Below the pieces are notes generated by a model, which worked only from the letters and a program-made list of their open reading frames with translations, searched no databases and had not been told where the DNA came from. This document shows, piece after piece, positions 12,095 to 26,140 of a stretch of DNA of 64,000 nt. Numbering within the stretch: position 1 is the stretch's first letter; the number at the start of each line of letters is the position of its first letter. The DNA comes from Carnegiea gigantea (lineage: Eukaryota > Streptophyta > Magnoliopsida > Caryophyllales > Cactaceae): positions 201,001-265,000 of the forward strand of contig JAKOGI010001263.1 in the NCBI GenBank assembly GCA_029747015.1. The letters are read 5' to 3'. The translations under genes were made by a program, and so were the position numbers.

Positions 12095-13540
12095 CCAAAC
12101 AATTTGATGCAAAAAGATATTTTTCATTCGAACCTGAATCAAGCCCAAATTGTCTAAGCAATTACAATCGTAATCTTCCTTTCACCAAAAGGAAATAGTT
12201 CACTTGTTCAACAAATATATTAAGAAACTGATTACAACGTCAAATCCATCCAAAATATATGGTCGGCCAAATGAACGATATCTTCAGGCACAACATCAAG
12301 TCCAATCCACGAACAACAAAACCTTAAATAGGAATGTTAAAAATGCTCAATCATTATCCTACACATTGTGAATAACATTTAATTAACACCAGCATAAATA
12401 ACTAAAAGCACAATTAGTCCTAATAAAACTAAAAGAACAAATAAAGACCACATCTAGAAACACCAACCAGCAAACACCATATCTAGAAACACCACCCAGC
12501 AAACACTACATCCTTGAACTACAATAATCATCACAGAACCTTACAATAGGTAAACAAGGCTATGTAAATGTAAGGTAGAGGAACATCATGACCTACAGAA
12601 TATGTTCATATTCCTACCATGTTTCAAAGCATTTGGTGTTAATGTAAGGTACTTATACCGGTGACTAGTTCTAAGGATCATCTCTCATATTAGTCATTAG
12701 TGAATATTCATAAGATATAAATACTTTGCCTCATACAAGAATAGGTAAACAAGAAATCATAATCAACTACAATCTCTCTTTACCCCCTCCTTTCTCTTTA
12801 GTAGTATCTCTCCCTCCTCTCTGCCCTATCTCTTGTAGCCCTCTTTTTGGCTGTCTCTTTCTTCTTCGCAAGGAATTGGTAGTGCTCCATTCCAGGACAT
12901 GGCAATCTAGTCCTTAGTAACCAAAACAGGGGCAATTCACAAAGTAAGCTTCCACAGTCTATCATAAAATATATAACAACCTACTTTCATTCTTTTCACT
13001 TAACTATGATCAGACCGCATAATATATATATATACGCACTCCATCAAACAAAAGATCCTCTAAAATCAAATTAAATGCCTCTACACACAAATACTGCAGA
13101 TGGATGAATTTCATTTCCTAGCAAGTGAAGTGGACCTTCTTTCCAGACATTCATGGCACCTCCACATCATGTAGCCAGAACCCAAAGCAATCACTATCAC
13201 CCTTAGATAAAATAAGCTCGAGGCACACAAAACCACAAAGAGTTCTAGGGCCTGAACATGGGCTTCAAGGCCAAGGCGAGGGTTGTTCGGACTCGAGGCG
13301 CACTTTAATTCAAAAATGCTTGGAAATCATTTCAAAACCATACTTTCTGACAAATAGGTTAGATATATCATAAAAATAAGTGACTAGATTTCATTATAAC
13401 TACAACAAACACCGCAAATTAGTAGCGACAACACCCAGAGATAACAACCAGAGATTTACCCCGAAATAGGCCTCCCCCACCCCCGCAAACAAACAAAAAG
13501 GAAGAATGGGTGGGGAAGAAGTGTTGGTAATGAAGACAGA
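12095..13540 (-). other. CACTA-1 3' noncoding region
   Basis: This lies downstream of the TNPA-like gene and resumes CACTA sequence immediately after the Athila target duplication. I find no convincing frame on either strand. It is AT-rich with pyrimidine-rich patches (about 12770-12860) and was continuous with 578-1004 before Athila copy 1 inserted. Confidence 0.6.
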
Positions 13541-15976
13541 TTATGAGAGAAGGAGAAGAAGGCAATTGTTGCAGAGAGTTAATGACAAATCTAGCAGCGA
13601 TGTTGTGATTAACATACCTTGTGTTAGAGGGTCAGAGGTAGCATCTATGGATGATGCAAATGCTTGTGCCATCATTTCAAGAGTTATGCCAGGCACCAGT
13701 TTTTGAAGTTGTGCTAAAGCCTTCGGAACAACATCATCCAATTTAGCCTTCTGAGCTTCTAGTTCCTTTTGCATATCTACCACTTTTGCATGTTCAACTT
13801 CTCGTACCTGGTTCAGTTTTTCTTTTTTAGCTTGTAATTCACCTTCCATCTTTTCTTATCGAGCATTGTATTCATTTTACAACTTCTCCTTATGAGCAGT
13901 TAAGTCATTCTGCGTGTCAGCAGTTAGAGAAGACTTTATGGCATCAACAAGCTGTGGAGCAACAAATGGTGTTGACCCTTTATCATTTCGATTCAAATCT
14001 TTACTCGAAACACCTGTTCCACACAATCTTAATCGTCCGTGGTGCTCCTTTTTCCCCATTACCTTGTAAAAGGGATAGTCATTATCAAGTCCTGATTCTT
14101 GCAATGACTCAAGCTCCTTCATCCTTTTCTAAAATTTAAGCCAATTATTAGAAAGCACATTGTGAGAATTATATAAGGAAACCCCAAATCTGCTTCTTGA
14201 CCCTAAATGCTTCCTTGTTGTCCGTCATGGTTTTTTGTACAAACCATGTTTTACTCAATTTAGAAATGAAAATCTCCCTCTTTCCTTGCTCGAGTTTCTT
14301 CGAACATCTTTCTTTTTGATGGTGGCTGATTGTCTTTGATTGTCTAAAACATATGCATAGATTACTTTATCTTGTGTGCTTAATTTCTCAGTCAAAGCCA
14401 CATCAAAAAGTATAAATTCGTACCAATTAATAAGATGCAATTTAAGACGCACCAGCTTATGAAAGTTACATTACCTGTTGTGTGCATATTCTTTTGTTGT
14501 TCACGGTTTTCAAAATTTTTGGCACTGATTTCCTAAACAAAAGACAAATAAGAAGTTAAATACAAATCAGCAAACAAAGCAAACTTCTGTAAAGAGTTTA
14601 AAACAACATCAAAAGCTTTGCATATATGGTACCTTAACTATAGGATCATTCCAATATTCTAAAAGAACCTTGAAATGTGGTTCTGGCACTCTGCTGGGAC
14701 GATGTTTCCATCTGTCTGCATCATTATCATACTTGTAGTAGTGATCTTTCTTACATTTGAAAACTCTCCAGGAGTCTCGAATTGAGTGCATCACCCATTT
14801 TTCTACACTTGGAGGAACTATATACTTGCTCTGTAAAGTATTAAAGTTAGGTTCACAAATAGGAGAAAAAAAAAAAAAAACCGTAGTCATTCATGAAATG
14901 AATGGCAAGAAACCTTACATTTACATATTCCCACATTTTTTCGATGTGCAGAGCTTTAGTCCAGTTAGTATAAGTTAATGGCACCCATATATGATCATGA
15001 GCCATAGTTTCCAAAAATTTGCTAAAATAGCTCACATCATCGTCTGTAGGTCCAATAGGTTGGTTTTTCTCATTAAACAAGATGGCTACACGATCTTCCC
15101 ATTTATGGGCATGGACATCAAATAACATTGTAGACCCTCTGTGCTTTTTAACAACTTCTACTATCACAATAAGATAAAATGGGTTAGAACAATATGACAA
15201 CACTAATAAGGATTCATATGAACACATAGAAACGAAAGCAAAAATGATGCAAACTGTTACCTTTCTCCAGCAAACTTATAAAGGAATTTGGTTGTTCCGT
15301 AGCTACTTGATTATCTGATTGAACAGCCATAGCATGTTGTACAACAAGATGGCGCTTAAATCTTCTCCTTTGCTCTATTCGTTGTTCACAATTCTCTTGT
15401 TCACCCTGCTGTTTTTGTGGGTTCTTGCTGCAATTTTAAAAACTCAGGCATGGACATTGCTGGGCACAATGGTAGGCGGTGCTGCATGCTTTGTACTACT
15501 GGTGTACTTTTCTTCCTTATCTTTGTCTCATTATTCTTCAGAATACACCACAACCCCCCCCAAAAAAAAAACTATCAACAAGTATTCAAAGTAGAAAAAT
15601 AAATAAAACATACGGATAGTATGAAACTACAGTTGCTAATATGTAAAGTATGGAGACATGATGCCTTTGTTGAGACATTCTTGGATTTTGAGCGAACTGA
15701 ATTAGACTCTTGGTCAGCTTCTTCATCTAAATTAGCAAACTCATCATCCTCACAATATTCAGTAGGCATATAATCTTAATCCTTGTCATTTCTATTGAGC
15801 TTCTCCTTCCCCTTATTCTCGTTAGAGGTTTTCATTCTCAACTGATCTGCTAATTTGGACAGGCCCAGTTCTTCTAATTTCCTTGCATTGGTCTCAATAG
15901 TTATGCATCTTTCCTTCTCATAGGCATTTACAGGCCTTAAAGTAGCATCCGATAAAGTTTTTCTCATTCTTGCCAT
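13541..15976 (-). pseudogene. CACTA-1 TNPA-like protein (plant transposase PF03004 family), exons
   Basis: Sense-order pieces on minus are: 15976-15779, starting MARMRK with NARKLEELGLSKLADQL; 15769-15660, an acidic and serine-rich part; 15160-14900, with KWEDRVAILFNEKNQPIGP and TNWTKALHIEKMWEYV; 14860-14635, with YIVPPSVEKWVMHSIRDSWR and a KCKKDHYYKY stretch; 14122-13877, with YKVMGKKEHHGRLRLCGTGV; and a C-terminal coiled coil 13849-13620 (KLNQVREVEHAK, MQKELEAQKAKLDDV). This order is that of the PF03004 family accompanying plant CACTA transposases. In En/Spm the partner protein TNPA binds subterminal repeats. Splice sites fit between several pieces, but the part near 14460-14130 contains stops, so I call it decayed. 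Confidence 0.75.
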
Positions 15977-16213
15977 TTTTCACAGTGGAACTAAACTATA
16001 TTATTGGTTAATGTTAGAAACATTAATAATAATTTAAGTGTTAAATGCATCATTACCCATCAAAATGATTGATTCACAAATAATAAAAGCAAAGTCAGTG
16101 GCATATATAAGAATTCATATTACACTAAAATAGAAAGTAAAAAGGCATACCAATGAGTGAATAACTACAAAATATGCAAAACCACAACAAAGAAACAACT
16201 TGCCCCGTAGCTC

Positions 16214-19200
16214 TTACGACTCAGGCCATGTCTCATCATCAGCACACATCCATCCCCACTGAGTATCATCATACTCAGAGTCATCTTCGCAATTATTTAT
16301 ATTATCACTATCCTTCAAGACAATGTCTATGTTAATCATTCGCACCTCCACACCTTCTCCTGAGCAACTAACATCTAGATCAAATGTGGTAGTAATGTTA
16401 TGACCTGAATCAGTTGGCTCACTCCAATATGATTCCAAGCTTGATTCTTGAAAGTCAAACAGATCACGTGGAACCCTGTTCATGGCATAATGAATGTCAA
16501 CATCAATTGGATCTTGGACATAGAAAACTTGATGGGCTTGAGATACTAGTATAAAAGGATCATCTTTATAACATAACCGATTGAAATTAACTCGTGTAAG
16601 CCCAAACTCATCAACTTTTTTTATGAAACGAATCGCACTTAAAGAGAGCAACACTAAATTTGGACCAAAAATCCACCTTGATAATTTTCTATATTACTCC
16701 ATAATAAGAAACATCTCCAATCACAGGATTTTGATCTTTAGAGCTAGCAAAACTTGAAGTCAAGGCTACTAAAGTGACCCTACTATTCTAAGTTTTCAAT
16801 CGTGAATCAAGTTCCTTCATATAAAACCTATAGCCATTGACAAAATATCCACTAAATCTTCGAGCCTTAGGATTCGGCCCCTTGGCAAGCCAAAAAATAT
16901 GGTCTACAACATCTTCCTTCTTCACTTTCTCGTAGAACCAAGTGATGAATTCAAGGCTGTGATTCCTTGCTCTCTCCCATCTACTTCTTCGACCTTGACT
17001 ATTGAGGATATTTTGGTGTTCCCTACATTCAAGAGGTTACTTATATCAATAACAAATCATAAAAAGCATACTAAATGAAGATTTAGACAAAATAGGTGTA
17101 AAAAGTTTAAAAGTATGCTAACAAGTTTACGAACTTACTCAATAAACTTCTCAACTTCATCACAGTTGCAGTTGAAGATAATGTATCTGTGATCTTACTT
17201 CAAACTTTGTTGGTCTAACGAGAATCCCTTCCCATTCTTATTTCTTCTTCCCCCAATTGGATAGCTAACATTAGGAAAAATTGAAGTCTGACTTTCGCAG
17301 GGATTTATTTTGTCAAACCGGGCTGATCTCCTGTCTAGTCGTGTCTTCACACCATCACTCAAGTATCTAGAGTAGAAGGTTAAACATTCTTTAGCCAAAT
17401 AGCCTTCTGCCATGCAAGCTTCTGGGTGACACCTATTGCGCACATATTCCTTCAACTTACATAGATATCTTTCAATAAAAAACAACCATCGATATTGTAC
17501 TGGTCCTCCAAGCTAAATTTCATTAACCAAGTGGATAGGTAAATGCACCATAATGTCAAAGAATGTAGGTGGGAAAATTCTTTCAAGTTCACATAACACT
17601 TCTACAATTTCAGAAGCCAAAATTTCTAACTCTTCAAGATTGATGACTTTTCTACATAAACGTCAAAAGAAATTGCCCGATCTTATTAAAGCCATCGCTA
17701 CACTTTTGAGGAAAGAATTTCAAACTGCAACCTGCAGCAAATAATGCATTAGGATATGGGCATCATGACTCTTATATCCTATGAACCTTCTTTCTTTAAC
17801 CTGCACACATCTCGATATGTTTGATGCACATCCATAAGGTAGCTTTGCTTATTTAAAAACTTTCAAGAAGATATCCTTCTGTTCATATCTCATAGAGTAG
17901 GGTGATGGTGGTATCTTAATTTTCTGCCCTTCATCTGATACAATAGGCTGAAGGTGTTCTTTCAAGCCTAAATCTACTAAGTCAAGGCATGCATTGGTGC
18001 GATCTTTGGTTTTCCCAGGAATATCTAACAATGTCTCTCTCACACTATCACAAATATTCTTTTCTATGTGCATGATATCCAAGTTATGATGACATTTATT
18101 ATCCTTCCAATAAGGTAAATTGAAAAATATAGACCTTTTTTTCCATGGTCGAGCACTATCAACATTTTTCTTCTTCGGCTGCTTCTTCCCAAAATGGTTT
18201 TTGAGCTGAGATAATTCATTAAAATAGTCACCACCTTATAGTGCTCTAGGAGCAGGTTTTTTCTCTTTGCCCCCATTGAATGATCGCTCACCAGATCGCC
18301 AAGGATGGTTCATGTCCAAAAATCTACGATGACCCATGTAACAAGTTTTTCTGCTATATTTTAAATACTGAGAACATGTGTCATGATTATAACAAGGGCA
18401 TGCCCATTTTCCTTTGGTGCTCCATCCAGACAACATAGAATAAGCTGGAAAATCACTCACTGTACCTATTAAGGCAACATGCATGCGAAATGATTGCTTT
18501 GTAAATGCATCGTAAGTTTCCAACCCAATATCCCATAAATCTTTCAGCTCATGAACCAGTGATTGTAAGTATATATCAATGTTATTTCCAAGGGAACTGG
18601 GGCCTGAAATTAGCAAAGACAACATGAAGTATTCTGGTTTCATAGACATCCATGGTAGAAGGTTATAGTTAATCAACACAACTGGCCATGTACTATAAGC
18701 AACACTCATTGTTCGAAATGGGCAAGCCCCAATCTGACATTGTAAGGATCACGTGCAAAATTGGAGTATAAAGAGTCAAAGTCCTTCCACGCTTGTCCAT
18801 CAGCAGGATGCCTAAGCTTTCCATCTTTATGTCGTTCTTTGTCATGCCAAATCATCGATTCAGCTGTCTGTGCACACATGAACAACCTTTGAAGCCTTGG
18901 TTTTAAAGGAAAATACCTCAATACCTTTGATGAGATTTTTTCAGATTTAGATTTCCATCTAGAAGCTTTACACACGGGACAAAATTGTGCTCCTTTATGT
19001 TCTTTCCAGTAGAGGATGCAATCATTAGGGCATGCATGTATTTTCCTATAATTTAAGTCCTAACTCTTTGACTATATTCTTAGCCCCATCAATTTTTTTT
19101 GGAATTTTAGCACCTGGAAATGCCTCCCTCAATAGATCTAGAAGGTCATTGAATGCAATATTACTTATCCCATTGAGGCACTTAAAAAGATACAAGCGAA

Positions 19201-19649
19201 TGAGGAAGCACACAAAGTTTTTGCACCCTAGATACAACTCTTGCTTCCCATCCTCTAATAGCTTAAAAAACTTTCTAGCCTCCTCATTCAACTCATCAAA
19301 GACCTCTTTATGTCCTACAAACTCCTCCGCCACATCTCTAAATACATCATGCAATAATCTATCAGTGTCATCATGGGTGTTTACCCCATCCCCATCATCA
19401 TTTATATTCCTCATATTCCCTGAGTCTCCACAAGAGAGTGATTGGTTTTTTGGATACTCCCATTCCTTATATCCCTTAGCAAATCCATTAACAATTAAGT
19501 GATCATACACATCAGCTCGATAACACTAAAAACACCTCTTACACTTTTTATAAGGGCAACAAATTTGATTTCCAACAACATTCTCCAAGAAAAAATCATT
19601 AAGAAAAGCATTGAGTACAATTCTATACTCATCTGATTTCCTAGGTAGT
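16214..19649 (-). pseudogene. CACTA-1 tnp2/TNPD-like transposase, interrupted and decayed
   Basis: On minus, in sense order: the transposase-associated N-terminal domain (19645-19350, CPYKKC and DHLIVNGFAKGY, with a stop near 19527); a linker; the CPNDCILYWKE segment (about 19040-18985) after a frameshift near 19062; PADGQAWKDFD and DPYNVRLGLA; then the tnp2 domain (18709-17850) with SDFPAYSMLSGWSTKG and the hallmark MDIMHIEKNICDSV; then the DUF4218-type block (17640-17195, CELERIFPP, VHLPIHL); and the DUF4216-type block (about 17030-16530, DPFILVSQAHQVFYVQDP). At least four frame breaks are visible. The first codons are missing here: Athila copy 2 cut the gene at 19645-19649 and the start now lies at 29539. 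Confidence 0.88.
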
Positions 19650-22132
19650 TGTTAAGTCATAAATCATGCATTGTTTTAATAATTATTTTGATTATATTAT
19701 ATATGTTATTTCATCTAATTTACTTTATTTTATATATTTTTCAGGTTAAGCGTTGATAAAATAAAGAGGAGAAGAGAAGACATTGAAGTTCGGGTTTTAT
19801 TCACTGAAGGATTTTACAAGCAAATTTATCAAGTCGGTCCAAAAAAATAATGAATTATGAAAAATAACATTTTTCATAAGGATTTATTTGGACTTGGATT
19901 ATTACTCCTAATTGAAGAAAAATTAGAAGACTTGGAAGAGAAGGAGTCCAAAGAAGAAAATTCTAGTAAAATAACACTATAAAAAAACCTACCTCTCCTT
20001 CTGATAGGATCGAAAATATGTCAGGAAATATTGTGTGGGTATTTTTGTCAATATTATAGTATTCTATTAGAGCTAGAATTGTAAGTTGCCAAATTCATGC
20101 CTTGCTTAGCCGCCAAGGACTAGGGATAGTATGATTAGCAGACACATCTTCCTCTTGTAATATATATGTCGTGATTATGCATGGTGAAAGAGGAGAATAG
20201 TACGGAGACGGAGTACCTCAGGTTTCTTGCCCACAATTATTTTGTTTTTCTGCATCTTCTCTACTCATCCCTCATGTCACTCCACTTCTTTATCTCACAC
20301 CCTTCCTATTCTCACTTAATATCATCATCATCCCCTAAATATCATAATCACCGCCACACATCATCATCATTCATCATCACCATCAACGGCTTTTACAATA
20401 TTACCAAGTAATATTGTTTTGGTTTTTTTTTCTCCTTTATTTTATAAGTTTAGTTATTAAACATTATGTATTTGGGTAAATTGTAGAATTTTATTTTCGA
20501 TATGTATGAGTAATTCCCTTGTACTTAGTATAATCTATTTGAAAGCATGCTAAATTAATTATTTTGAAACAAGTTTTATGCTTCATTGTCTAGTTGATTT
20601 TTATTCATGATTCTATAACGATTAGTATTTATTGTTTATGATATTCACATTAAATTAATTAGAATGCATGCTAATTAGTTTAATACGAATTCATATGATA
20701 GTTTAAAAGGCTCTAATACGTAAAAGTTATTGTCTTTTAGGTATAAGTATCACCCTAATTAATCATAGATGACTCAAACCCATCTCTTTTAATTAGATAA
20801 TCATTATAGGTCTTTACTAAATCAATTTACTGGTAAATTGGCTACAAGGGGTTAGATGATGTTTTTCTAATACATAATTCTCTAGTTTGATTAATTTCTT
20901 GTGCTGGTGTTAGGGTTATCAAAACTAGTAGAGCTTACATTAGGGCTGGTCCTAAACAAACTATAATATAAGAAAAAATAGGGAAGATCCGCTGGTGGGT
21001 GTATTTTACAGTCTAACTCATGGATAAAATCGATTTGTGTGTTGATGATAAATATTAATTTGCATGGTGGTTATAGATTATGCTAAGTATTTTGCATAAA
21101 TTTGGTATCTTTGATAATTATTTGTTGCCTTTTATTAATTTGTTTAGTTTGTCAATTTTAATTCTTAATTTATAAGCTTTAATATAAATTTTGTTTACTC
21201 TCCCAAAAGAGTAGTCTTTTAGGAGTGTCTTGATAATATTAGATCAGTTAGATTTTGATTTTTAGTGTTGTTATAACTTTCGAATTTAATATATATTCTG
21301 TTTTGCTATTTATTTACCGATTTGTTAGAAATTAGGTTAAAATTAGTTCCTTTTGTGTTTTTTCATATTTTAGTCCATTTTAGGGTTTATAGAGTGTCCT
21401 ATTCTGCCTCTATTTAATTGGAATTTTTGGAAATTATTTGATAATTTTTCAGAATTATTTCGTGAATTGGATATATGCAGGTTTTTATTTTAAAAAATCT
21501 GAAAATTACGTTTTTAATTTTTATTTTATACACTTCGGGTTTTATTAAGTCCAGAAAATTATATCCTAAAATTTGGGCAATTTTGTTATTTAATTTCGTA
21601 TTTATATTAGTGTAGTTTATTTTTTCTCTAATTTCAGATTTTATTTTCTGTTTTAATTTTCTGGAGTTAATTTTCTGTTTTAATTTTTCTGAATTTAATT
21701 ACATATAATTTTGGAGTTATAAAGTTACAAACTTGCAGAATATTAATTTGGATTATTTTCTATAATTTTTAATATTAATTTTTTTGCTTGATATTTTCTG
21801 TTTTAATTTTCAGTTTAATATTGTGTTATTATTTCTGTTTTTATTTTTCAGAATATGTAGGATAGCTATTTATTGTTTTATTTCCAGAATTAAATTTAGT
21901 ATATTTGAAAGCAATATTAAGTATTTTTCTAGATTTTTACTTATTGAATTTGATTTGTTTTAGTAATATAAAGAGAAGTTATAATAAATTAGAATGGTAA
22001 ATTTAATTAGAATTAAACTAGCTTATTATCATAATCTTTCCTCGTGAGATCGATCCCTACTTTCCTATGCTATAAATATTATTTATAAATCAAAGTAGTG
22101 GTTTAATTTGTAGCTCTACGAAAAACTCTATA
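19650..22132 (+). repeat. Athila copy 2, 5' LTR
   Basis: This LTR of about 2483 bp begins TGTTAAGTC and ends at TCTATA before the primer site; the usual terminal CA is TA here. It is the reverse-complement relative of 29564-32022. A TATA-like AATATATATG lies at about 20157-20166 and is the probable promoter. The histidine/serine-rich frame at 20181-20411 has a counterpart in the other LTR and is probably just transcribed leader. Confidence 0.9.
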
Positions 22133-22137
22133 AATTT

Positions 22138-22154
22138 TGACGCCGTTGTTGGGG
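22138..22154 (+). other. Athila copy 2 primer binding site (tRNA-Asp)
   Basis: The sequence TGACGCCGTTGTTGGGG is complementary to the 3' end of plant tRNA-Asp with two differences. It starts 5 bp after the 5' LTR, the same spacing as in copy 1. Confidence 0.85.
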
Positions 22155-22252
22155 AAGGAAAATAAAATCGTTGGTTTACTTCTATTTAATTTTACTACTT
22201 TTATTGTTTTGTTTTAACTCTAGTGTTTTATTTTTGTAGTTGCCTTTAATTT

Positions 22253-23860
22253 ATGAAATTGAGAAGTGGTAACGAGCTTGGAGAGGACAAGGAGCAAACT
22301 TTGAAAGTTAAAAACAAAGAAGGTGATCCTGAACCAGTAAGTCTTAAAACTAAAGAGGTAAGAATGCCTACTCTTCGGGAACTTGCTGCCCCTAATCTAG
22401 AAGCCCAACCATTGTCCACTATTTATGCTGCATTAGATAAACCTCTAAAACTGAAATCTGGATTCATTAATCTGCTGCCCAAATTTCATGGATTAGCCGG
22501 TGAGGACCCATACCGTCATATTAGTGAATTCCTTATCACATGCTCTGCTATAGTGCCTGAGGGAATTTCTGAAGACCAAATTAGGTTGAGAGCCTTTCCT
22601 TTTTCTTTGCTTGGTAACGCTAAAGATTGGTTATATTACATGCTTGCTGGATCATTCTCTACATGGACTGCATTGCATAAATTATTTTTAGAGAAATTTT
22701 TTCCAGCATCCCGAATTGGATCAACGAGGAAGGAAATATGTGGTATCAAACAAATGAATGGGGAAACTTTTTGTGAGTATTGGGAAAAATTTAATAAACT
22801 GTGTGCTAGTTGTCCTCAACATCAAATAACTGAACAGTTGTTGATTCAATACTTTTATGAAGGGTTGCTTCCTATGGATCATAATATGGTTGATGCTGCT
22901 AGTGGGAGGGCTCTAGTTAATAAGACTCTTGTAGAGGCGAGAGATTTATTCAATTGAATGGCCCAAAATACTCAACAGTTTGGTGCTAGGGAGTTACAAA
23001 TTAAAAGGGTTAATAAGATTGGCTCTACCTCATCTGTATAGAGTCAGTTATCTCACATCACTGCTATATTAAACAAGATAGTTACTGAGGGAGTACAAAA
23101 AGTAGTTATATGTGGAGTTTGTTGTTTAGAAGGGCATCCTACTGATGCATGTCCTACACTTCAAGAGGGGAATATTAATGCTGTCTATTCTAACCAAGGT
23201 CAAAGGAGGTATGACCCATATTCTAATACCTATAATGAAGGATGGAGAGACCACCCTGACTTTAGATATGGCCCTAAAACCAACCCACTTGGTTTTGGCC
23301 AAACATCTCGTCAATCTTCGAATCAGGATAGAACCAACTTTCTACTAGAACAAGTCCTTAAGAAGATGGATGATAGGTTCTAAAATATGGAGACAACTCT
23401 TAAGCAGGTTCAAGAGAGACAGACTGCAACTGATACCATAGTTAGTAACTTGCAGGCTCCAATGCAAAATAGGTTACCATCTTAACCTTACCCTAACCCC
23501 AAGGAGAATGTTAGTGCCATGACACTTAGAAGTGGGAAAGAGCTAAAAGAACCTAGGAAGAGTAGAGAAGTAGAGCTTGAGTTAGAGGTCAAAGAAGCTG
23601 AACCAGAGTTAGATAAAGATTCTAATCTAACTACTAAGGAAATAGGTGAGAAGAAAAAAGAAACTTTTAAGCCAATACCACCCTTTCCTAGTAGGTTTCG
23701 GAGTCCTACTTCTAAGGTGAATGAGGCTAACCAAGAGATCTTAGAGACATTTAGAAAGGTAGAGATCAACATACCCCTCCTTGATGTCATTAAACAGGTG
23801 CCTCGCTATGCTAAGTTCTTAAAAGGATTGTGTACTACTAAAAGAAAGTTAGAGGTAATG
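22253..23860 (+). pseudogene. Athila copy 2 gag
   Basis: The frame opens MKLRSGNELGEDKEQ and runs 234 codons through an intact Retrotrans_gag domain (GLAGEDPYRHISEFLI, FPFSLLGNAKDWLYY, FPASRIGSTRKEI, YFYEGLLPMDHNMVDAASG). After a TGA at 22955-22957 the same frame continues with further stops through the zinc knuckle CGVCCLEGHPTDAC (about 23109-23150), and on to the linker frame at 23519 (MTLRSGKELKEP, KPIPPFPSRFRSP). A one-base frame change near 23852 leads into the protease. It is the best-preserved gag in the window. Confidence 0.87.
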
Positions 23861-24480
23861 AAAAGGTAAGTGTGGGGGAAAATGTGTCTGTAGTTTTCCA
23901 AAGGAAACTTTCCCCTAAGTGCAAAGACCTAGGTGTGTTTTCTGTTCCTTGTAAAATAGGAAACCTTTACTTTGATAAAGCTAAGCTTGACTTGGGTGCT
24001 TCCATTAATGTTATACCTAGGTCTGTTTATGACAAACTGAACTTAGGAGAGTTAAAGAAAACTGGTATAGTGATTCAGTTAGCTGATAGGAGCAGTACTT
24101 ACCCAGATGGAGTTTTAGAGGATGTCTTAGGCTAAGTAAATGAGCTTGTGTTTCATGCTGATTTTTATGTGATGAACATGGGTGATGCATGTCATGATAT
24201 TCCTATCTTGCTTGGTAGGCCATTTTTGAAAACAGCTAGGACTAAAATTAATGTGCATGAAGGAGCAGTAACCATGAAATTTGATGGTGAAGTGATTAAA
24301 TTTAATATTTTTGATGCCATGAGATTTCCTGTTGATGTGAATTATGTGTATGCACTTGATGTTATTGATGAGTTGTCCCAAGATATTTATGACTTATCTC
24401 ATGAAGATGAATTGTTTACTGTACTTACCAAGAGTCTTGATCATGCTGAGTTTCAAAGAGTGCCCTACCAGGTTAATAAT
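23861..24480 (+). pseudogene. Athila copy 2 protease
   Basis: The frame contains VGENVSVVFQRKL and the aspartic protease site LDLGASINVIP. A single stop at 24133-24135 is followed in the same frame by VNELVFHADFYVMNMGDA and DIPILLGRPFLKTARTKI. It runs in frame into the RT region. Retropepsin would process the polyprotein. Confidence 0.83.
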
Positions 24481-26140
24481 AATCTAGTTGATGTGATAGG
24501 GTCTTTATTCCACTTGCAAATGCATGATAGACCGTACAAGCTTGAATTGCCCGAAAATCATGCTAAATTACTTCCCTCTAGCATTTCACTCCTTAAACTA
24601 GAATTGAAACCTTTACCTGATAATTTGAAGTATGCTTGTTTGGGGGATAATAAGACTTTGCCTGTCATCATCTCTAGTGCACTTACCCTTGACCAAGAGG
24701 AAAAACTTGTTAAGGTGCTTAGAGAACATAACAAAGCAATAGGGTGGACTTTAGCAGACCTCAAGGGACTTAGCCCGACTTTATGCTCACATAACATCAC
24801 ATTAGAGAAAGATGATACGCCTAAGAGGGATCCTCAGAGGAGACTTAATCCACCTATGATGGAGGTAGTCTAGAAAGAAATTCTTAAGTGGTTAGATACT
24901 GGAGTGATATACCCCATAGTTGATTCCGAGTGGGTTAGTCCTATACATGTAGTTCCTAAAAAGGGAGGGACAACTGTAGTGCAAAACAAGAAAGGTGAAC
25001 TAGTACCTACTAGGGTTCAAAGTGGTTGGAGAGTATGTATTGACTATAGAAAACTGAACAAAGCCACTAAGAAAGATCATTTTCCCTTGCCTTTTATAAA
25101 TCAAATGTTAGAAAGATTGGCTGGTAGGTCACACTATTGTTTTCTACACGGATATTCAAGCTACATTCAAGTTCCTATAGCTCCTGAGGATCAGGAAAAG
25201 ACAACCTTTACCTGTCCTTTTAGCACTTATGCTTTTAGATGTATACCTTTTGGTCTATGTAATGCACCTGCTACTTTTCAGAGATGCATGGTGAGTGTTT
25301 TTTCTGATTTTATCACCAAGATTATGGAAGTTTTGATGGATGATTTTACTGTACATGGTGATTCATTTGATGAGTGCTTGCATCATCTCACATTAGTGCT
25401 TAGGCCTTACATTGATATTAATTTAGTGCTTAATTTTGAAAAGTGTCATTTTATGGTGGAGCATAGGGTTGTACTTGGGCATGTAGTGTCATCCAGGGGA
25501 TGAAAGGTAGATAAAGCAAAAGTTGACATCATTTCGTCTTTACCCCATCCCAAGTGTGTCAAGGATGTGAGATCATTCTTAGGGCGTGTATGGTTCTATA
25601 AGAGGTTTATCAAAGATTTTTCTAAGATTGCTTCTCCTTTATGTGCCTTGCTTGCAAAAGATACTTCATTTGATTTTAATGATGATTGTATGAGGGCTTT
25701 TGATCAGTTAAAGTTGAAATTGACTACTTCGCCTATTGTACAACCCCCAAACTGGGCCTTACCTTTTGAGTTAGTGTGTAATGCTAATGATAAGGCAGTG
25801 GGGGCAGTTTTAGGTCAAAGAGTTAGGAAAGTACCTCATGTGATTTACTATGCTTCTAGAAGTCTTGACTCTGCACAGTGTAACTACACCACTATAGAAA
25901 AGGAGATGTATGCTGTTGTTTTTGCTCTTGAAAAGTTCCGTCCTTACTTGTTGGGTGTGAAAGTTACTGTTTACTCTAATCATTCTGCTCTTAAACATCT
26001 GCTAGACAAGAAAGATTCAAAGCCCAGATTGATTAGATGAATGTTACTATTGCAAGAATTTCAATTGGAAATTAAAGATAAACCTGGAGCTAAGAACTTA
26101 GTTGCTAACCATCTTAGTAGACTTAAAACCAGGGGAAAGT
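24481..26140 (+). pseudogene. Athila copy 2 reverse transcriptase and RNase H
   Basis: One frame with stops at 24871, 25501 and 26038 covers the linker ([12 protein letters not shown]), the RT ([54 protein letters not shown]) and RNase H ([31 protein letters not shown]). The MDD motif is intact, but the preceding catalytic motif, normally DGYSGY, reads FLHGYSSYIQ, so that aspartate is histidine. RNase H also has N for the first D (CNAND). A one-base shift near 26125 changes frame before the integrase. Confidence 0.87.

Noticed and set aside
15319..15602. Overlapping frames with a hydrophobic segment, possible small membrane protein
   Set aside because: They are antisense to an intron or exon boundary of the CACTA-1 TNPA-like gene, and the hydrophobic run is the complement of the surrounding purine-rich coding strand.
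20181..20411. Small frame repeated at 31261-31491 on minus, a possible conserved microprotein
   Set aside because: Both copies lie at the same place in the two LTRs of one element, so the conservation is explained by LTR identity. The sequence is serine/histidine low complexity.
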